Origin: an uncultured Clostridiaceae bacterium
Lineage (GTDB): Bacteria; Bacillota; Clostridia; Lachnospirales; Lachnospiraceae
DNA: 8,348 nt
Reading direction: 5' to 3'
Assembly: GCA_947175805.1 (NCBI GenBank)
Contig: CAMWOF010000096.1
Coordinates: forward strand, 1-8,348
Part shown: piece by piece, positions 6,099-8,348 of the stretch
How the letters are laid out: each line of letters opens with the position of its first letter
Numbering within the stretch: the stretch's first letter is position 1
Notes under the pieces: generated by a model
The model's input: the letters and a program-made list of their open reading frames with translations, nothing else
Told to the model about the DNA's origin: nothing
Database searches by the model: none
Program-made: the position numbers and the translations under genes

Positions 6099-6138
6099 AG
6101 AGATATATGTTATGAAACTATCTGAGGAGCGGCCTTGT
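6071..6138 (+). promoter_or_regulatory. Potential two-stem RNA structure covering the yqfC start codon
   Basis: Outer stem: ATAAGGCTGC (6071-6080) pairs with GCGGCCTTGT (6129-6138), ten pairs including two G-U, and takes in the whole TTG start (6135-6137). Inner stem: TTTCATA (6087-6093) and ACAT (6095-6098) pair with ATGT (6107-6110) and TATGAAA (6111-6117), with one bulged T at 6094 and an 8-base loop. The ribosome binding site GAGGAG (6124-6129) lies between the two 3' arms and is mostly unpaired. Only RNA initiated upstream of 6071 could form both stems. Confidence 0.45.
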
Positions 6139-6407
6139 CTGATTACGATTCTTATAAGCAAAATTTCATACAGAAAATGCAGCTTCCACAGGATGTATTT
6201 GAGGGAGCCACAATGATTTCACTTGTGGGAAGGCACGAGGTAACGGTAGAAAACTATAAGGCATTGTTGGATTACAGCGACACGCAGATTCGCCTCCAGG
6301 GGAAAAGGGATGTTATCTGCATTTTAGGAGATCATCTCGAAATCTATTATTTTACCAATGCGGATATGAAAATTGTCGGCAATATTGACACGATATCGTA
6401 TGTGTAA
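6135..6407 (+). CDS. yqfC: YqfC family sporulation protein, TTG start
   Basis: Small protein of the YabP/YqfC family. In Bacillus subtilis the gene is expressed in the mother cell under sigma-E; its biochemical role is not established. The 90 residues are the usual length. Recognisable family features are the QLPQDVFEGATMISLVGRHE stretch (16-35), VENYKALLDYSDTQIRL (38-54), and the C-terminal run of alternating hydrophobic residues (ICILGDHLEIYYF, 61-73) typical of its beta-rich fold. The TTG start is set by an in-frame TGA at 6123-6125 and by GAGGAG 5 bases upstream of the TTG. yqfD follows after 58 bases with no terminator. A candidate sigma-E promoter and a potential start-masking structure lie directly upstream. 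Confidence 0.9.
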   Translation: MSDYDSYKQNFIQKMQLPQDVFEGATMISLVGRHEVTVENYKALLDYSDTQIRLQGKRDVICILGDHLEIYYFTNADMKIVGNIDTISYV

Positions 6408-6465
6408 ATGCGTGGTGTGGGGGTGGAACAATTGCCTGCCAAAGTAAAAATGACAAGGAGCTGCT

Positions 6466-7677
6466 ATGGGAAAATTTTATCAATATATTGACGGTTATCT
6501 TCAGGTGGAGTTGACAGGATATGGTATGGAACGCTTCCTAAATCTCTGCATGAACAAGGAATTCACTTTATGGGAAATTGTAAAAGGGGATGATGTATAC
6601 CGCTTTTATATTTCACTCAAGGATTTTCGGGAGCTAAAGCCTCTGTTAAAAAAGACAGAGACCAAAATCCATATTTTAAAGAAATGCGGGCTGCCTTTTT
6701 TCTTTTATACCTATCGGAAGCAGAAATGCTTTGTGCTGGGTATGCTGCTATGTCTGGGCTTTGTGTATTATATGTCGCTGTTTATATGGGATATTCATGT
6801 ATCTGGTAGCGCATACTATACGGAGGATGAAATCATTTCTTATATCAAGCAGGCATATATTGCACCGGGAACTAAGATTAAGGATATCAACAGCATGGAA
6901 TTAGAAGAACAGCTGATGGAGCATTTTGATGAAATTGCGTGGATTAGCTGTGAAATCAAGGGCACTCAGCTTCGGATTACCCTGACGGAAACGATAATTA
7001 CGAATCAGGTTCTTGTCAGCAATCAGCCGTCGGATTTGGTTGCGGCAAAGGATTGTGACATAGTGTCTGTGATTACAAGGAATGGTACGCCCATTACGAA
7101 GGTAAATGAAACGGTAAAGAAGGGCGATATCTTAATTTCAGGGACAATCCATATTTATGACGATAACAATGAGGTTCTGGAAACCGTGTACATACCTGCG
7201 GACGGGGACGTGTTTGGCAGGGTTGTTTATCAGTACGACGACAGTTTTGACATGCAGTATTATGAAAAGCAGTACAGCAAAAAAAAGAGACGGACGGTTT
7301 TGTTGAAGCTATGGAATAAATATTATAAGCTATGGAATCCTAAGATTAGTTATGAGCATTATGATATTTCCAAGGAGAGCTATATGGAAAAACTGGGAAA
7401 AACATTTTTTCTTCCCTTTTCCCTGGATATTATTGAGTATAAGGAGTATGCGCCCGTCCGGAAGGAGTATACCAGACAGGAGGCTTTGGCCAAGGCAAAG
7501 AAGCGTCTGGATGCAAAACTTGATGAATTTCGACAAATAGGGGTGGAAATACTGGAAAATAATGTTAAAATAGAAGTCGGAAATCAAATATGTTCCGCAA
7601 GCGGAACAATTGTGGTGAAGGAAAAGGTTGGCGTGCCAAAGAATTTACAGATAGTGGAGGAGAAACCGGATGAATAA
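6466..7677 (+). CDS. yqfD: YqfD family stage IV sporulation protein, single-pass membrane protein
   Basis: Membrane protein of the YqfD family, widely conserved in spore formers next to yqfC and phoH; in Bacillus it is a sigma-E-dependent mother-cell gene whose loss impairs sporulation, with molecular function unknown. The 403 residues match the family length of about 400. Seen: an N-terminal soluble part (1-85) rich in aromatic and charged residues, one strong transmembrane segment at about 88-108, then a large domain of about 295 residues. This begins with IWDIHVSGSAYYTEDEI (107-123), which resembles the start of a POTRA-like fold; that resemblance is inference. By the positive-inside rule, the basic residues at 84-87 favour a cytoplasmic N-terminus and an external C-terminal domain. 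AAGGAG lies 5 bases before the ATG. The end overlaps the phoH start by 8 bases, so the two are probably translationally coupled. Confidence 0.93.
   Translation: MGKFYQYIDGYLQVELTGYGMERFLNLCMNKEFTLWEIVKGDDVYRFYISLKDFRELKPLLKKTETKIHILKKCGLPFFFYTYRKQKCFVLGMLLCLGFVYYMSLFIWDIHVSGSAYYTEDEIISYIKQAYIAPGTKIKDINSMELEEQLMEHFDEIAWISCEIKGTQLRITLTETIITNQVLVSNQPSDLVAAKDCDIVSVITRNGTPITKVNETVKKGDILISGTIHIYDDNNEVLETVYIPADGDVFGRVVYQYDDSFDMQYYEKQYSKKKRRTVLLKLWNKYYKLWNPKISYEHYDISKESYMEKLGKTFFLPFSLDIIEYKEYAPVRKEYTRQEALAKAKKRLDAKLDEFRQIGVEILENNVKIEVGNQICSASGTIVVKEKVGVPKNLQIVEEKPDE
7591..7608. repeat. Perfect 8-bp inverted repeat near the 3' end of yqfD
   Basis: TGTTCCGC (7591-7598) and GCGGAACA (7601-7608) are perfect inverse copies around an AA loop, inside the codons for the CSASGT stretch of YqfD. 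The element lies about 60 bases before the phoH ATG. No T-tract follows, so it is not an intrinsic terminator. An RNA hairpin that affects stability or coupling is possible, and a codon coincidence is just as likely. Confidence 0.4.
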
Positions 7678-8348
7678 TTATGAGCAGGTGATTATGGTGC
7701 CTGCACAGCATGCACAGAATATATTTGGGAAATTTGATTTTCATATAAAGAAAATAGAGCGGGTCTTGCAGGTGTCCATGGTGATGCGGGATGATGCGTT
7801 GAAAATTATTGGCGGGGAAGCCAATGTAAAAAAAGCGGTAGATATAATTAACCAGCTAATCGGATTATCTGAGAACGGAAATATAATCACGGAGCAGAAT
7901 GTAGACTATGCGCTGTCCCTCTCATTTGCGGAGGGGCAACCTAAGAATATGTCGGAGCTGGATAAGGATATTATCTGTCATACGGTGCATGGTAAGCCTT
8001 TGAAGGCAAAGACCTTTGGGCAAAAGAGCTATATTGAACAAATTGAAAAGAATATGATCGTGTTTGGGGTTGGACCGGCGGGAACCGGTAAGACCTACCT
8101 GGCTATGGCGATGGCAATTACTGCCTTTAAAAATAACGAGGTGAACCGTATTATTCTGACCAGGCCCGCCATCGAAGCGGGGGAGAAGCTGGGCTTTTTG
8201 CCTGGGGATTTGCAGAGCAAGGTGGATCCGTATTTGAGACCGCTTTATGATGCCCTGTATGAGATTATGGGAGCGGAAACTTTTTTGAAAAACATGGACA
8301 AGGGTTTAATTGAGGTTGCGCCTCTTGCGTATATGCGGGGGCGGACAC
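7670..8348 (+). CDS. phoH: PhoH family ATPase, 3' end cut by the window
   Basis: PhoH/YbeZ-type P-loop ATPase, a cytoplasmic RNA-associated protein usually encoded next to the rRNA-maturation endonuclease gene ybeY; a role in ribosome or RNA maintenance is inferred for the family. The visible 226 residues are about two thirds of the usual length. Seen: an N-terminal KH-like region (about 12-63, with FDFHIKKIERVLQV and DDALKIIGGEANVKKA), then the PhoH ATPase domain from about 104, with KPLKAKTFGQKSYIEQI, Walker A GPAGTGKT at 135-142, ILTRPAIEAGEKLGFLPGDL at 162-181, KVDPYLRPLYDAL at 184-196 and the conserved EVAPLAYMRGRT at 215-226, where the window ends. GGAGGAG lies 7 bases upstream of the ATG, inside the end of yqfD. 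The frame is open to the edge with no defect. Confidence 0.96.
   Translation, partial: MNNYEQVIMVPAQHAQNIFGKFDFHIKKIERVLQVSMVMRDDALKIIGGEANVKKAVDIINQLIGLSENGNIITEQNVDYALSLSFAEGQPKNMSELDKDIICHTVHGKPLKAKTFGQKSYIEQIEKNMIVFGVGPAGTGKTYLAMAMAITAFKNNEVNRIILTRPAIEAGEKLGFLPGDLQSKVDPYLRPLYDALYEIMGAETFLKNMDKGLIEVAPLAYMRGRT

Noticed and set aside
6408..6491. 27-codon frame starting directly after the yqfC stop
   Set aside because: No ribosome binding site is seen and it runs into yqfD in another frame. The clear AAGGAG belongs to the yqfD ATG at 6466.
1..8348. Defence system, toxin-antitoxin, CRISPR array or phage module
   Set aside because: Apart from the single lysozyme, every gene is a recognised core or sporulation family. 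There are no regularly spaced repeats and no nuclease, integrase or structural phage genes.

Overview
The window reads as chromosomal core sequence from a spore-forming, low-to-moderate G+C Firmicute. Clostridia is most likely, and the gene order and protein style resemble Lachnospiraceae. The evidence is the Firmicute-type AlaRS, the gene order rpsU - yqfC - yqfD - phoH (yqfC and yqfD are sporulation-associated families), strong purine-rich ribosome binding sites, and GTG and TTG starts. The genus cannot be named from the sequence alone.

Layout: (1) 39-2675 (+) encodes alanyl-tRNA synthetase, complete from a GTG start. (2) A hairpin at 2685-2723 lies between two convergent genes and probably ends transcription from alaS, perhaps from both sides. 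(3) 2758-3408 (-) encodes a GH25 lysozyme-type muramidase with no signal peptide and a strongly arginine-biased composition. A nested dyad lies just ahead of its start. (4) A 246-base divergent intergenic region holds that dyad, a second pair of inverted repeats and a candidate promoter. (5) 3655-4302 (+) encodes a HAD phosphatase, followed closely by 4338-5660 (+), a membrane-anchored CapA/PGA_cap-type metallophosphoesterase-fold protein. (6) A very AT-rich stretch and a near-consensus extended -10 promoter lead into rpsU (5816-5992), a 58-residue S21 gene with a hairpin in its leader and a terminator after it. (7) 6135-6407 yqfC, 6466-7677 yqfD and 7670-8348 phoH (cut by the window end) form a same-strand cluster. 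phoH starts inside the end of yqfD.

How the genes fit together: alaS and rpsU are translation housekeeping genes. phoH belongs to the conserved RNA/ribosome-maintenance neighbourhood; in Bacillus-like genomes pgpH-like, ybeY, dgkA and era genes follow, outside this window. yqfC and yqfD are mother-cell sporulation families, so the rpsU-to-phoH stretch mixes growth genes with sporulation genes. The most interesting regulatory reading is the 80 bases between rpsU and yqfC. They contain a sigma-E-like promoter whose own DNA also encodes the 5' arms of a potential RNA structure covering the yqfC TTG start. Read-through RNA from rpsU would carry this structure, while RNA from the candidate sporulation promoter would not.

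I found no CRISPR array, tRNA or rRNA gene, transposase, phage module, toxin-antitoxin or defence system. The window is mostly ordinary. The points worth a second look are regulatory structures and the atypical lysozyme. All structure and promoter calls were made by eye without folding or database software.
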